A stretch of 64,000 bases of DNA, taken from positions 1,736,001 through 1,800,000 of the forward strand of contig PUFA01000225.1 of NCBI GenBank assembly GCA_003508835.1, in the 5' to 3' direction. The notes beneath the pieces are model-generated. The model did not search any database and had not been told where the DNA came from. It saw nothing but the letters and a program-made list of their open reading frames with translations. A program made the position numbers and the translations under genes. Origin of the DNA: Eonycteris spelaea (lineage: Eukaryota; Chordata; Mammalia; Chiroptera; Pteropodidae). The first letter of the stretch is position 1. Each line of letters opens with the position of its first letter. Positions 11,019 through 23,771 of the stretch are shown here, piece after piece.

Positions 11019-12332
11019 ATATAAGATTTCATCTCTCCTTGCTGGCTATTGAATAAACTCAGACCCAAGCTGGAAAAGAAGAAGCTGGGCTGGGAACTAA
11101 GAGGCTTAAAGGGTTCTCGACTGGATTTTTTAAGGCCACAGAAAGCTTGAAGAGGAGTCAGGGTGACACATGATATTGTGACTGGACCCAAAGGGCAGGT
11201 TGTGAAGAGCTGTGGTCAGCTGCAGCAGGAGGGACTTACACAACATTTACGAAGGATAATCCAACTGGTGGCTTCGGGGGCTGCTGCTCCCAAGGCCGGG
11301 TGGCTGATTTCTTTCCCTGGAGAAGTAGCCCCAGGAAGAATCTCTGAGACAAAGGCGATTGCTATATGAGATGCTACCAGACTCTACATGGTGGAAAATG
11401 ACAGTTTCCTAGTGTGTCGCAGGATGTCCTTTCTTTTACCATAGAGGCGGATTTCCCTGGAGCGCCCGTCCAGCCTGATGATGCTTCTCTTATTCACCCT
11501 GATTCCCAGGGCTGAGTCTGGACCTAATACCTGATCAAAATCACAACCCAGTGCCAAAGCTCGCGTTCACATGGATTCAGGAAGAGCTTCTCCTGCGGCC
11601 CCATCTGACCTGGCCAAGGACAGTTCTCTTTCTCTGCTCTCAGAGCTGTGACTCGAGGGTGGGCTTCCAGAAGAATCTGGTCAGCAGCGGATATCAGGTA
11701 GTGACAATGTCAAAAACCTTTGCTTTAAAGGGCCAGTGACAAAACACCTCAATTGTCTCCTGAAAAACGAAAGGCCAGGACTGCTGAAAATCTGAGCTGC
11801 TCCCCTGTTAAGTGCTTGCGTTAGCAGAAGAGAATTCCGTGAATCGAATGAGTCCAAGAACCTTTGCAAAAAAACAGCTTTTAGGGGCAGCTGGATCCTC
11901 CACTACCGCTCTCAGTTCTCAGAACTCAGAACTCACGGGCTGCATCCCAGGCATCTCATCACCTCTTTGGCTCCAGGGTTGGCTGACCAAGCACCCCGAA
12001 TGAGAAAAGATCGTTGCCTCGTACATTCAATATCTTCCACTGCCAGGAAAATCTAGCCCAAATCCCTCGTTCAGTAGTTGCAGCTTTTTTTCTTATCCAG
12101 TTCTCAGCACAACTGAGATCTGAACAGCTTTTGTTTTCCTAGTCTGCCCTAAAAAGTCTCTGTCCATAGTACTTTCTTCCCATAAATCCTGCCTACCTTT
12201 CTCCCTTTGGCTTTTCTTCAGGTACCCCGAGTCTCTCCTAATTACATTAGCACAGAACAATTACACTTGATATAGTCAACACTAAACCATTCCCTTTAAA
12301 CACGATGGGTAACTCACTAATTACGGACGTGT

Positions 12333-12520
12333 CCGACAACAAACTAGGAACCATATGCACGTTATTGTATTTAATCTTCACAACAATCTTATGGGGCAGA
12401 TAATATACCCATTTTGCAGATGAGATCTTTGTCTTGTAAAGTTCTGACATGTTAAATGACCTGCCAAGGTCACTCAGTAGTACATCCTGGAGGCTGAATT
12501 TAATTCAAGGCAGTCTACTT
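12333..12520 (-). repeat. MIR SINE
   Basis: TATTTAATCTTCACAACAAT, CCATTTTGCAGATGAG, TGCCAAGGTCACTCAGTAGT and CTGGAGGCTGAATTTAATTC follow the order of a reverse MIR. Confidence 0.7.
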
Positions 12521-14387
12521 CAGAGGGCACACTCCTGTCCTTGTCTCCTGGCCTGGGTGAATTCTAAGTGGCAAGTCAGGGGGCATCTGGCACATGATCA
12601 GATGATGCCAAACCTATGTAGAAATCACTAGAACAAAATATAATTATCAGGTGGCCCTACTGCTACAACAGAGACATACCATATTTCAAGGCAAAGCACA
12701 GAGATGCACTGGGCACTTTTCATTGCACTGTGTCTCTCTGTCCAGCACTCAGGGAGGACCTTCTTTCCTTCCTTTTTACTTTCTATTTCTTTCTAGAAGT
12801 ATTCAACCCATCTGTTCTTTGTTTAACATGTGCCTCACTTTGACTTCATATCCTTTGCAGCTGGCTTATACTTGGTCAGCCCTGTTCTACCCTGGATTAG
12901 AGAGAAGGGGTCAATCTCATGTAAGCATTTGGGAACTTTGCTCGATTTTATAGCCCTGGATGGTTATGTAACTCCCACCCATTCACTTGTAATAATATCT
13001 ACCACTGGTCACAAACTGGCTTAAGTGGCTAGAATAACTCAGATTTATTCCATTGATAAAACAACTCCACATGCATGTCCTCTGAATAGTTTATTGTATA
13101 CAGCAAGGAGCTGGGACATGGTGGTCTCTAAGGGGCCTTCTGGCTCTGATACACTCTACCTCCCATAATAGATTACTGGAATCCAATTTAGAAAAAGGCA
13201 CATTCCACACCAGTGCTCTGGGGCTCTTGACACATGGTGGTTGGCCCCATTATTTTGAAAACAAACGAACAATGCCCGGCATCCAACAAAGGTCCCTGCT
13301 TCCTCAGGTAGTAAATCTCTTTGGCAGGATCTCAGAGCGGCTCTCCTTTAATGCCAAGTTAGAGCCTTTGCTGCTCTCCCTCCCTCTTCCCATCCCCCAC
13401 TCCAGACACTGATCATTGTTTATATTAGCACAGCACAATGCAGACACTTCCTATCTAGTTGAGCCCACAATGACCCCCCTGGGGACCTGCAGCCTCAGCT
13501 TCCTAGGCAAACTGATGATGGGGGCCAGCTGCTTCACCAGAGGCATGAACGATGAATCCTCTGGCCGCTCAGGGCAAACAAGACATTCTTGAGTCTTGGT
13601 GGGGTAACTCAGGTGTGGAAATGGCTAATTACTCTATTAATCAGCTTGAGCAAACCAGTTGTGTGATGAGTTAGAAATACACCTCATGGAAGCTGTTCCA
13701 TGACTTGCAAATGTGTGGACCTGCAGGCAGTGGATTTGTGTGCACTCCCGGAGGAGAGAAGAGGCCCAGTGTCAGAATACAACTGATGGTCCACTTCATT
13801 TATACTCATCTTGAAAACAGAACTCAGAGCTGAACTCTCACTCCTATTTCCCAGACGGATTTTAAAGAGACAAGGGACATGAGACATGGTATCCCCACCA
13901 ACAGCTATGGCTAGACTACAGAGCAGACAATTTACAACCAGATACTTAAGAGTTAACTATACACACTACAAAGCTTTCTGTCCTCTTTAAACCACTAATA
14001 AGACTAGATTTTCTATTTTTTCCTTACTGTGGGCACTCACCTATCTTCAATATTCTCCATCTACCTACCACTGATTTCTAAGTTTCTACTGAACCCTTCA
14101 AGAAACTCTTCTGAAGTCCTACCTTGGTTTGACTAACTTATCTAGGATTCAGCAACTGGAGGCCTGCAAGTATGAGTGGCCCACACCACGACATCAGCCA
14201 CCTCGAACCCCCAACTGGCTACTGTCCCGCTGGTGAGCAGCGTTCTAGAGGTGGCACCTTGGCACCGTGCCCTGGCCAACGGTCAGACCTGCCACCCAGC
14301 ACAAGTTAATGACATGGTATCAGTCAAGTTAGGCAAACTGGGGTTAGGACAGGCAAGGTTACTCCCAAGGTTACCACAGCGACTCAC

Positions 14388-14438
14388 CACTGTACATGTC
14401 AGGGTGGTTTCTTAAGGACGAGTCATTATAGGGGTGGT
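14388..14438 (-). CDS. NFASC: NFASC 51-nt alternative cassette exon between Ig2 and Ig3
   Basis: Acceptor TTATTGCAG and donor GTGAGTCG flank 51 nt encoding NHPYNDSSLRNHPDMYS plus the first base of an Ala codon. Both ends have the same phase, so the exon can be skipped or included without shifting frame. This 17-residue insert occurs in some neurofascin isoforms (known) and lies in the Ig2-Ig3 linker. It carries an Asn-Asp-Ser N-glycosylation sequon. The nearest exons are about 4.2 kb and 6.1 kb away. Confidence 0.93.
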
Positions 14439-17394
14439 CTGCAATAAACAAAAGAGGGTGAGCAAACAGGAGGCCACGGAGAGGTCAAGGAGGCGTAGGC
14501 GTGGGGAGAGAACAAACAGAAACGCAGAGCCAGGAAAACAACGGGGGAGAGCACCGAGAGTCTTTTGCGAAGGAAAGACACGGCACATTTGGAAAGGAAA
14601 TATGCTTGGTGAAGAACAAGCAACACAAAACAGCCCGAAAAGGGAAGAAAAGGTTAAATCCTGCAAAAGAAGGCAATTATAAGTTTCTTCTTTAATTAAA
14701 AAAGTTAGGCTTGACCTTTAATTACTTGGTCCCACTATAGTTTCAAAGGAATGAGATAAGGATTAGCAGTATCCCGTAGCAGCTTTTTGAATAACTCCTT
14801 CCCATCAAAATCCTCAGTTCCCAGGTCTCTGGATCGGGCCAGCTCTTGGGATAGCTAAAGAGAAAGGAGTGTTAGTGAGCCCTGGGGAAAAAGCGAAGTC
14901 CTACCTGAGCAGGAGCTAAGTTGCAAGGAGCGAGAGGTAAATGAGAAAGGACAGTCCAAGAGGAACAGTTCAGCAACAGAGTGGGACAGAGCAACCCTTG
15001 GCAGAGCCCAACTATCATGTGCTTGCCAGCAAAGTGCCCCCAACCTGACCGGTGGCACCACCCGGTCTCTGAGATGTGTCTGTGGGCAGAAAGGCCTCCT
15101 TCTGAGGCGAGGAGAGGTCCGGGGAGGTGGGGAGAGCTAGGCTGAGGTTCAGATTTTAGGACTAGAAAGGGAGCCTGGGATAGGGGTTTGGGAGGCAGGG
15201 AGGTGGTGAGAGAGAGGGAGAGAGGGAGAGGAGGGGAGAGAGGGAGTAGGGTGCGAGTGTACGTGCCACACAAGCGCTGTGAGTTCTACACTAGGGGCTG
15301 GGAAAGGCCGGCTGACTAGCTGGAGATTCCAAGACTGTCTTGGGGTGAAGACATTCCTTAAGGACCAAGACCAGTGGTCTCGGTCCCAACATTAGGTAAT
15401 TAAAGCCCTTGGGCATTAAATCCACAGCGAGAAAGACATTTTGCAATAGGGCACATAATCATGCCAACATCCTTAAGTAGTTCCTCCCTCTTCTACCACC
15501 TCTACTTCCAGCCATTGGGTTCGAGTTTTGACAGTACCTACAGAGGGTGGGGACGGGGTGGAACAGCTGACTGCAAGCCAAGCAGACAGCCCTGAGAAGC
15601 CCAGAACATGGTCCAACTGCTCGAGGGAGGAGAGGTGCTGTGCCAGGGCATTTGCATATCTGAAGACAGCTCAAATCCTGTACCACTGACTGCAGAGGCT
15701 ACGGAGGTCTTTTCTGGGACCGCATTGCAATGAGTCCCAAATCTGCTTAACACCCAGTAGGAAGATTTTCAGTAATCAGAACTATCCTTTAAGATGGGGT
15801 TTGTGGTAAAAGACTTAGCCTGTGTTTGGGAAGTTATTATGGGTTTATCTGGAGCTAAGGGTGAGAACTGAACAGCAAGTGAATGAAGAGGCAGAGTGGG
15901 AAAGGGTAGGCGGGACCATGGCTGGACTCAGGAGATAATGTCCCTCTCCAGGGAGAGGACAGGGGTACAAACAGATGATGGGGCGTTTGTCATGCTCAGG
16001 TGAGATAGACCTATCTCTTTCCAGAGAAGTGACCTGAGCTCGGACTGGCCTCACAGTTTGTAAATTCTGGAACACATCTGAGAAATTCAGGGAGAACTTC
16101 TGGTTCCCTTAAGAGCATCATTTAGACAGCAGACATCAGAAGGAAGCAGACTTAGTGCTCCTTTCCCTCCTCCCTTACTACCGCTGCCTCTTGCTGTGGC
16201 AGAGGGACCAGGAGGGACCGGAACCTGTTCTGCTGTAGGCAAAGTGGGACAGACATGTCTTTGTTAGCCCAACTCCACTGTCTGTCTTTCACTGATCTCC
16301 CAAAACAAATTTAAAAATGACTTTAGATTGCCCAGTATTTTATGTTAGATATCTTTCTCCCCTTCCTTTAATGCAAGTAATGCAAAATGGCTGTGATGAG
16401 ATTTATTTCTTCCCAATGGGCAAACTGGTGAGAACAGAGTCTTTGGAAGCTGTCCCAACTTGGCTGTTTGGCCTCCCAGTTCTAGACCTGGTTCTGAAGG
16501 TGCAAGGAAAAGCCTGTGTCCTTTCCAGGCAGGGAAGTATGGGGAGCAGCATTGTGCAATTTTAAGCAACTGAGCCCAAATCTGAGCGGGTGCAGATGCC
16601 AGAACCTGCTCCGGGTCCAAGCCGCCTCTGGGAGAGTCCAGGAAGCTGAAAAGCTTCTGTGCTCAGCACCCAGGGGTGTCTCAGCATTTGGAGCAGTTTT
16701 CAGCAGAGCAGGGGACCCAGAAATAGAGCAGAAACCAACATCACTGACAAGAGAGAAAAGGATGTTTCTGGAAAGTCCAACTTCTAAATGTGATTGACAT
16801 TTGTGGAATCTCTAGCTGCTTGATTCCACAGAGGAAGGCTCTTCACCACCTCTGTCTCCCTGCCTCTACCCTGTGTGACAGCGGAGGTCTCTGCCAACAG
16901 TCACCCAACTAAGTCCCCAAATGGTAAGCTGACTTCAAGCCTCTTTCAAGCAGGCAGAAAGGGATCCAGGTGATGGCCCTGCGGGCCATCAGGGATAGAC
17001 TCAGTGACATTCCTGCCCCTCCCATGGCCCGATGCTGCCAGCCTTGTCCTGGCTCTGAAGGCCGCTCCGAGGTTCTGGGCAGACCACGCTGTGCTCCCCA
17101 GCTTGGCCAGCTGGCAGGCAGTCACTTCTGATGTGTACTGAGGAGACACCTCAGACAACCAAATTTCTTCTCCAGGGCTCCTCTCTGGGCCTAGGACCAG
17201 AATAAGAAAGCCATGGAGGGGGCAGCCAGCAGACTGAAGCTTGGTGACCCTGCCAGGAACATGCAGGGACTGTCCCCGAGTTTCTGGCCAACCTGTTGGC
17301 TATTAAATTAAAAGTAGCTCAGAACAGTGTGTGGGGAACCTGCAGAGGCAGGAGAGGGAGGATGAGAGGCGGGTAAAATGGGGTCAAAGTTAGA

Positions 17395-17500
17395 GAAGAT
17401 GAGAGAGAGGAAAAGAAAAAGAAAAAGAGTGGAGAAATAGAAAGGAAGTGAAAAAGAAAAGGGAAGAAAATAAAGAGAAAAGAAAAAATAACCCACAGTA
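17395..17500. repeat. Polypurine (GAAA/GGAA) tract
   Basis: About 105 bases are almost all A and G on the plus strand, built from imperfect GAAAAA and GGAA units. A shorter GA-rich tract lies at 15198-15247. Such homopurine tracts are common in introns. Confidence 0.8.
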
Positions 17501-18321
17501 GGAGAAGGGAACAGGAAGGAAGCTGCTTCTTGCGGATCCACCTCGATGCTCTCAGCACGGCCTATTTTCATCACGGCCAGGGACTAATGAGGAAAGAAGA
17601 CAGCACGAGGGGGTCAGGCCCCCACTTGTCCTGAGTGAGGATGAGTTCATCCAAGCCTCTCCTCTGCCTCCCATGTCCCCCAGGAGTCATCATCAACCAC
17701 CTGTGTGTGGGCTCCTAGAAACCAGAGTTCAGCCTCTATTCTGACCTGTGGAAGGTGCCAGTGCCCATGGAGTGGCCTTTGCCTGGCCTCTCCCACAAAG
17801 CCACTGTCCACGGCATTGAAAACATTCACACAGCTGAGTTAGACAGGTTAGGTCTTTGGGATGGGGGCTCTTCTGTGGAAGGCATGTTATAAGTTTTTGC
17901 ATAAACCAGCAGAGCCACTTCAACGTCCTGAGCAGGCTAAGAGCTTTGCAGCCAAAGCTCCAGGCCAGTGGGTCCCTGGAAAGAAGTGTGTCTCGGAGCT
18001 GACTAGCTTCCCTCTCTCCTTCGTAGAGGGTCACCAATGCTATAATGGATCAGAAATGCTGATCTGCTTTGGTAGCAAACAGAATCAAGGTAAAAAAAAA
18101 ACAAATAAAACTAAACATAAACCGGCAACTTGTACACACAGCGACTCCATATGGTCCAGCACGTATGTTTCACAGAACCAACTACAACTCACGTAGGTGT
18201 GACAACGAATTTGGATATGCCGTGCTGTGGCTTTATTCTAGAAATAAAGGTAATCAACAAATGACTAGAAATAAAAAATAATAATAATCAAGCTGAAGAC
18301 ATGTGAGGGATGCCGGATGGC

Positions 18322-18460
18322 CACTTAAAGCAGGGCTTCTCAAATTCTGCAGTGTCCAAATCCCCTGGGAGCTAATGAAGAACAAAGAGGCGGGATACGG
18401 CTGGGCCTGGGGATGGCGCCAAGTTCACCAGATGATTCTGATCCCACCAAAGTCTGAGAA
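18322..18460. repeat. Possible MER5/MER3-class hAT fragment
   Basis: Starts AGGGCTTCTCAAATTCTGCA and includes CCCCTGGGAGCTAATGAAGA, which resembles the terminal region of MER5/MER3-type non-autonomous DNA transposons. The second terminal repeat is not clear. Confidence 0.4.
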
Positions 18461-18650
18461 GAGCCAAACTGAACTCAAGGCAAAAAATCAAGAGATGTGG
18501 CTTACTTAAGCTGAAGTAGCTCGGGCACAGTGAGGGGGAAGGATTTCTAGGTCAGTCTCGGGAACCACGTTCTCTCCCAGACCCGGGTGCCTGGGGCCGC
18601 TCAGGCCCAGTGGACTGCTGCCCCAGCCCCGCGCAGAGGCCTGCACTTAC

Positions 18651-18821
18651 TGGTGAGGACCTTGAGGGTGAAGGGGTTCTTCTGCTGGATGGTGTGGGTA
18701 AAGTGGAAGCGGGCGTTGCAGCTGTAGTCTGTCTGCATGTCCTGCACCATCACGTTAGAGAAATACAGGTCCCCGTTATGGCCCTGGGAGACCCGCTTGT
18801 CTTGGGTGATGGGCTCCATGG
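18651..18821 (-). CDS. NFASC: NFASC exon, second half of Ig2
   Basis: 171 nt, acceptor CCTTATAG and donor GTAAGTGC. It reads [20 protein letters not shown]... with the Ig2 second cysteine in DYSCNARF, and ends NPFTLKVLT plus A. The frame is intact. The final A can join either the 51-nt cassette exon (A|AC, Asn) or the next constitutive exon (A|CC, Thr). Confidence 0.97.
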
Positions 18822-19539
18822 CTATAAGGAAGCAGAGGGACAGTGGGAGGTTAGCAGTAATTGGAACAGTAACAATAATCATGAAGTTTCTGGCGAGTAG
18901 CACCTGCAGAGGACCAGGTGGGGCCAGGGGTTCTAATCTTACTCTCAACTCTGAAGTGGGGCTTACTTCCATTTGACAGATAAGAAAGCAGAGGACTTAA
19001 CTATTCTGGTTGCAAAAGCACTGAGGGAAGAGTAGGATTTAGATTCAGACCCGCCTGCCCACCATGTCCATGCTCTAGGACCAGATTTTTCTATCTCCTG
19101 TTCATGCCACGAAAAATCTGACTGGCACTGAGGCCAGAGCGGCAGGGGTGGGGGGGTCACAATCCTTCGGCTGCTCCCAAATCAGGAGTCAAATTCACCT
19201 GTTTTATTTCCCAACCTCCCCCCGCCCCACCAAGAAAGAAAAAAAGCATTATTAGTTATGATTGTAAGATGCATACCAATTAACCATGCATACCAACCAT
19301 TTTACAGATATAAAATGATGAAACTGTGTGCTTTTTAGAATTCATGACATCATAGGCATGGCTGAGAATGCTGCCTGTTATCCATGTTCTTTCAAGCACT
19401 GCATCTGATGTAAACTTAAATGGCCAGGTTTCCAGGCTATTCGGTTTGTAAAAGCGTTCCTCTAAGGCTGACTCCTCATAGTGAACTCCTTCCTATCCCC
19501 TACGAGTATTTTCTAAATTATCATTTCTTAAAGCACAAG

Positions 19540-19910
19540 GTTAATGATGCTTATCAGAGATTTTCTGTAGGCCTACTCTGTGCAGACCTGTGCTCTGTAC
19601 AGGTTAAAGAGAGATGAATAAGAAAGGCAGGTCCTTTCCTCAAAGAGCCTGCAGTCTAGTAGAAGAGATAGCAGATAAATAAATAACTGCAATACAATGT
19701 AGTGAGTGGGAAGTCCAGATCAGAACGGATGAGCCGAGACAAGGAGCAGCCAGTCCATTCTAGGGGCCTTGTGCTGCAGCTCAAAGGCTCCATGACAGTT
19801 ACCAGGCAGAAGAGAAGGAAGCTAAGAGGGTTCTAAGCAGCAGGAACAGTTGGTGCTAAAGTGACAGCACCTGAGTAAGGGGGAAGGGGGCAAAGACGGG
19901 TGAAGGACTG
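19540..19910 (-). repeat. Old LINE fragment, probably L2
   Basis: CCTACTCTGTGCAGACCTGT, then TCAAAGAGCCTGCAGTCTAG and a GATAAATAAATAA run are typical of the reverse strand of L2 3' ends. Family assignment is from memory of the pattern; ends are approximate. Confidence 0.5.
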
Positions 19911-20924
19911 GAGAGGCAGAGGGGACCAGACCAGGAAGGGAACTGTGTGCCAGTGAAAGGAGTCCAGGCTTTGCCGGGAGTGATGGAGGAGCCAATGAAG
20001 GGCTTCGAGCATATGATGAAAATGTCACATTTATGTTTTCAGAAAGACCAGAAAGGCCAGTTATGGATAATTATTATGACCCAGGGAAATGTGGTGGTCT
20101 ACTCTGGGGAGATGTCAGTGAAGACGGAAAGAGGAGCAGGGTCATGCGATCTGCTCGGGAGGTAGCATGGACACACCTTGGTGACAAGTGTGATGCAGGG
20201 GGTGAGAAAGGAGAGTTTGAACTGTTAGCTAACGAAACAATACCCCGGCCTGTGGCCAGGCAGTCTTCCTCACAGATGTGCACTGTGATGAGGGAAAAGA
20301 GGGGCAGTGATTGGGCACAAAGCCACACATGCTCTGCAAAGCAACTCACATGCTGCCTCATGGACAAGGCAGCCTCTTTTGTAAGTAGGCTAGTGAGAAT
20401 TCAGGAATGGAGAAAGTGATGGATGATAGGCAGGCAGGCAGGAGGGTCTATAGATTGACAGATGATGCATATATAGGGAAGGAGGAACGGAAGGAGCGGG
20501 AAGGGGAAGCAGAAATGAAGCGGGCGGGGAAGGGCAGCCAGGAAAACATACAGATAGCAGCCCTCTCTTCAGCTTCATGACGCTCCCCCAACCCCTGCTC
20601 ACCGTCACTTGTTTGACAGAAAACACAGGAAGTTCTGAGGGAAACAAGTCTAGAGCAGTTAAATGCATCTCATTCCAAAACCGGGCCAGGACAAGCTCTG
20701 AATGATGGCACTCTGTCTCCCTGCTCCACACATCTTATCTCCCCATCACTCCTTTATCAAAGGTTTCATTCCTTCATCCCTCCATACCGTTCTACAAGAA
20801 GAGTGAATCCAGATCAACCAAGGATTGAAAGATGGGTCTTGTTATCAGCCTGCCTTCAATTGGCCTATTGAAAAACACAGCTTCTCCTCTTCTTCCTTCT
20901 TCCTTTTTCTCTTGCTGCTCATCA

Positions 20925-21175
20925 TCATAGATATTACTGAGCACTTACTGGTGTACTGGTCCTGTTACAGCACTTTGGATGTTTTAGTTTATTTATCCTT
21001 ATAATAATTCTATTAGGTAAGTACAATTATCGGCTCTATTTTTCAAGAAGAGAAAGTGAGACCCAGAGATGTTAAGCAACTTGCTCAAGATCACACAGCT
21101 AATAACAGTCAGTCTTAGGAAATGAGCCCAAGGAGCCTCTCTCTACAGATCCTGTGTTCTGTGCCATGAGGCCAC
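20925..21175 (-). repeat. MIR SINE
   Basis: ATTACTGAGCACTTACTGG, a TTATCCTTATAATAATTCTA block, GAGACCCAGAGATGTTAAGC and TGCTCAAGATCACACAGCTA occur in MIR order (reverse orientation). Confidence 0.8.
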
Positions 21176-21286
21176 CTTCCATCTGCTTCTCACAAGTCAA
21201 GGTGTTCTAGCTCCTCCCCATTTAACACACCTACCCCTCTCCCTAAGATTAAAGGAGCCATAAAACTCCAGGCCTCTTAGACTTAC

Positions 21287-21406
21287 AGCTGCTCATCCAG
21301 AAGATGACTGGGGACGGAAGTCCGGGTGGGATTGCACTGGAGCGTCAAGGCGCACCTTCTTGAACCACCACTGGGTCTAGATTTTCCTTGGGCCACAGGG
21401 GAGATT
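21287..21406 (-). CDS. NFASC: NFASC exon, first half of Ig2 (frame disrupted)
   Basis: Acceptor TTTCTCCCCAG, donor GTAAGTCTAAG. It reads SPLWPKENLDPVVVQEG, then the frame breaks: after GGT GCG the text is CCT TGA, an in-frame stop. The expected Leu-Thr-Leu-Gln-Cys-Asn and the later Pro-Gly-Leu-Pro-Ser-Pro-Val appear in other frames. The exon is 120 nt where 123 is expected. One base seems missing at 21349-21350 and two in the C run at 21328-21330. After both, the original frame resumes and ends IFWMSS. This is either assembly error or a real lesion. The exon identity is not in doubt. Confidence 0.93.
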
Positions 21407-21798
21407 CTGGGGAGAAACACAGAGGAGCGGGGTTAGAGGCAGGCATCCGAGATGGAGAAAGGGAAATAGGAGAACAAGGGAGGCAGGAGAGAAGGACAGC
21501 ACCCATGAGTCTAAATGAGGCGGGAGGAGAGAGGCTTTTTGTCTGAATGGATGCACATCTTCAAAGGCTCCATAGTAGAGGTGAAGTTGTTCGAGACTCT
21601 GGTTTGGAAGCTTCCTTTACGAGGAATCTTTCTGAGCTGGGGACAGTGAGCCCCTGCTCAGAGGCAGAAAAGGAGGCAGGACATTCAGGGCTGCAACGTA
21701 CCAACAGGCCAAGGGCAGGGGCGGCCCTTCTGGAATGCCCTTCTGCCCTCCCCTCCGTGTATGAAGGCTGTGTCTTGCCCCTGCCCCACGCTACTCAC

Positions 21799-21995
21799 TG
21801 GACACCTGCAGGCGGATCCTATTGGACAGGGCTGTGCCAAATCTGTTGCGTGCAAAGCACTGGTATTCCCCCTCGTACTCCTCTGGCCGCCCGCCACTGC
21901 GGAAGTCAATCACCAGGGTCCCAGATCTCCTCCTCATTGACACCCGGGGGTCCTTGGCGACATTGAAGAACCTGCTGTTGCGAGTCCAGTGGAAG
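21799..21995 (-). CDS. NFASC: NFASC exon, second half of Ig1
   Basis: 197 nt, acceptor GTCCACAG and donor GTGAGTAG. It starts [18 protein letters not shown], contains the Ig1 signature [12 protein letters not shown] with the second cysteine, and ends RIRLQVS plus one base of a Lys codon. Frame and length (3k+2) are intact. Confidence 0.97.
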
Positions 21996-23771
21996 CTGTG
22001 GACAGTGGGGCAGACCGGAGCAATGGTCAGTAACAAGGTGGGTTCCAGGCTCCAGTTGAGAATCTCGGGGCCCTCGTCCTTGATGTGGCACCTTCACACC
22101 GAGTCCCAGCCCTGGCTGAGTGGCAGAACTTCCTGGGAAGCCTGAGGTAACGCCGTGTCCCTGGTTCCACCCAGGCGAATCTCCGGGGCAGGTCCCTGCC
22201 AGAACCATTACTCAGCCAAGGCTGGGAGTCACGGTTCTAAGTAGTAGACACCCAAGTAGCCCCTGGGGATTTGCTCTTTGGAGTAGGCAGGACTTTTAAT
22301 TTTTTATCCAGAGCCAGCTATTGCTTCCACCCCAGGGCATTACCAACCTCCGCCTAGGAATGCAAACGCAAGTTCATATTTCACCCAACCCACATGCATG
22401 GTGCATGGGGAGCTGTCTCTATTCCTCCTGCCTCTTTACGAGATAATGGACTCTAAAGCCAAAGTGAAATGGTTCAGGTTATCTGTGCCCTTGATCAGTG
22501 GGTGGAGACTATAAGGCAGTGGCCACACTTATAGCCCAGGAGGTGCAGCTTTGAAAGAAAAAGCATCCTTCATAAAACTGAGCCCCAGGGTGAAGGGACC
22601 AGAATGCCCCTCTGCTTTTTCTGGCGGGCTGTGTGTCTAACTGCCCAGGTTATAACCTTATGAGAAGCAGGAACAGTAGTGGTTGTTCAGTGCTACAGAG
22701 TCACTGTCCCCACAAAGGAACCTTGGGGGAAAGACGAAAATGTTAGAAGCAAGGTCACCCATACCCTGCCTGACCCTTCAGGGTGACTCCTGCTTCTGCC
22801 CTCATGGGCGAGGGAGGCTCTGCTTGTTCCAGGCTCATGGCTCTGAGGTAGAGCGGCTCCTGCAAACCCAGGGCCCAGCGGGAAACGAAGGCTGCTGCAC
22901 ACCTGAGGCTCTGCCCTGCCTCATTTCTTCTGCTGACACACGGCCCCGACATGGGGTCCTGTCACGTCTGGATCTGAACCTGGCATGAGGCTCCTGAGAG
23001 CTCCAGCCCATGACAGTTGCTTTAAAGACGAGGGTCGCATAGCACACCATCTCCACATGGCCAGTGCTCACTGCTCGGGAGAAACCAACCTGGCCTGGGG
23101 TGTCAGAAGTCTGAGTTTAAATCCAAGCTCTGCCACTGTCAAGCTGAATGACCTTGGAAAAGGTACTTAATACCTCTGTGCTTCCGTTTCACTTCCACTT
23201 TACAAGGTCATACGTCCTGCCCCGAAGGGCAGTGAGGTGGTCCGACAGGACAGCGTGAGGAACAAGTCTTAACAGAGGAACAGGTGTTAACAGAGCCTGG
23301 CACACAGCCGGCTTCACTCGGGTCTGCTGCTGCCCCGTGTGGTGCTGATGTGCACATAAACGAGCAGAGGCCAGGCCAGAATGAAAGACTCAGGTTAGCT
23401 AGGGGGAGGGCTTCCTATAAGCCAAGCATGGGGGAATGATGGGAACATATGTAGGAAGATTATACTGAAAGCCAGAAAACTTAACATCTAGTCTACCTTT
23501 TTGGTGTGAACTTAAGCCACTTAAGTTTTCTGGCCTCCAGTTTCCTCATCAGCTAAATTTCCTAGCTGTCCAAATTGTACTTTCTATCAAGTGAGGGCTT
23601 AATGGTAATTTTTCAGAATGGGTAACATTTAATTTCTCAGCTGCCATAACTGTTATTGGGCAAGGGAAGCTCTGCTTATTCCAGGCTCAAGGACAAGGGG
23701 GTGGTTTAAATGCCCTCTTCGCAGGTCCCGTTCCACCTACCCAGCTTGGATTTCCCTGCCAGCACACTCAC
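21996..23771 (-). other. NFASC intron within Ig1
   Basis: Contains one MIR (about 23085-23320). The rest is unassigned. Confidence 0.6.
23085..23320 (+). repeat. MIR SINE
   Basis: GAGTTTAAATCCAAGCTCTG, CCACTGTCAAGCTGAATGAC and the late landmark AGAGCCTGGCACACAGC follow MIR order in sense orientation. Confidence 0.7.

Larger units (their letters stand above)
8297..14387 (-). other. NFASC intron between cassette exon and Ig3
   Basis: A 6.1-kb intron. It holds an L2 3' end (about 9640-9755), MIRs (about 10448-10640 and 12333-12520) and an L1 3'-end fragment (about 10868-11018), listed separately. The rest appears unique. Open frames here are short and show no coding signature. Confidence 0.7.
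14439..18650 (-). other. NFASC intron between Ig2 and cassette exon
   Basis: A 4.2-kb intron. It contains purine-rich tracts (about 15198-15247 and 17395-17500) and a possible MER5/MER3-class fragment (18322-18460). The remainder is unassigned, with no coding or RNA gene signature. Confidence 0.6.
18822..21286 (-). other. NFASC intron within Ig2
   Basis: Holds a reverse L2/MIR3-like fragment (about 19540-19910) and a reverse MIR (about 20925-21175). The rest shows nothing I can assign. Confidence 0.6.
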
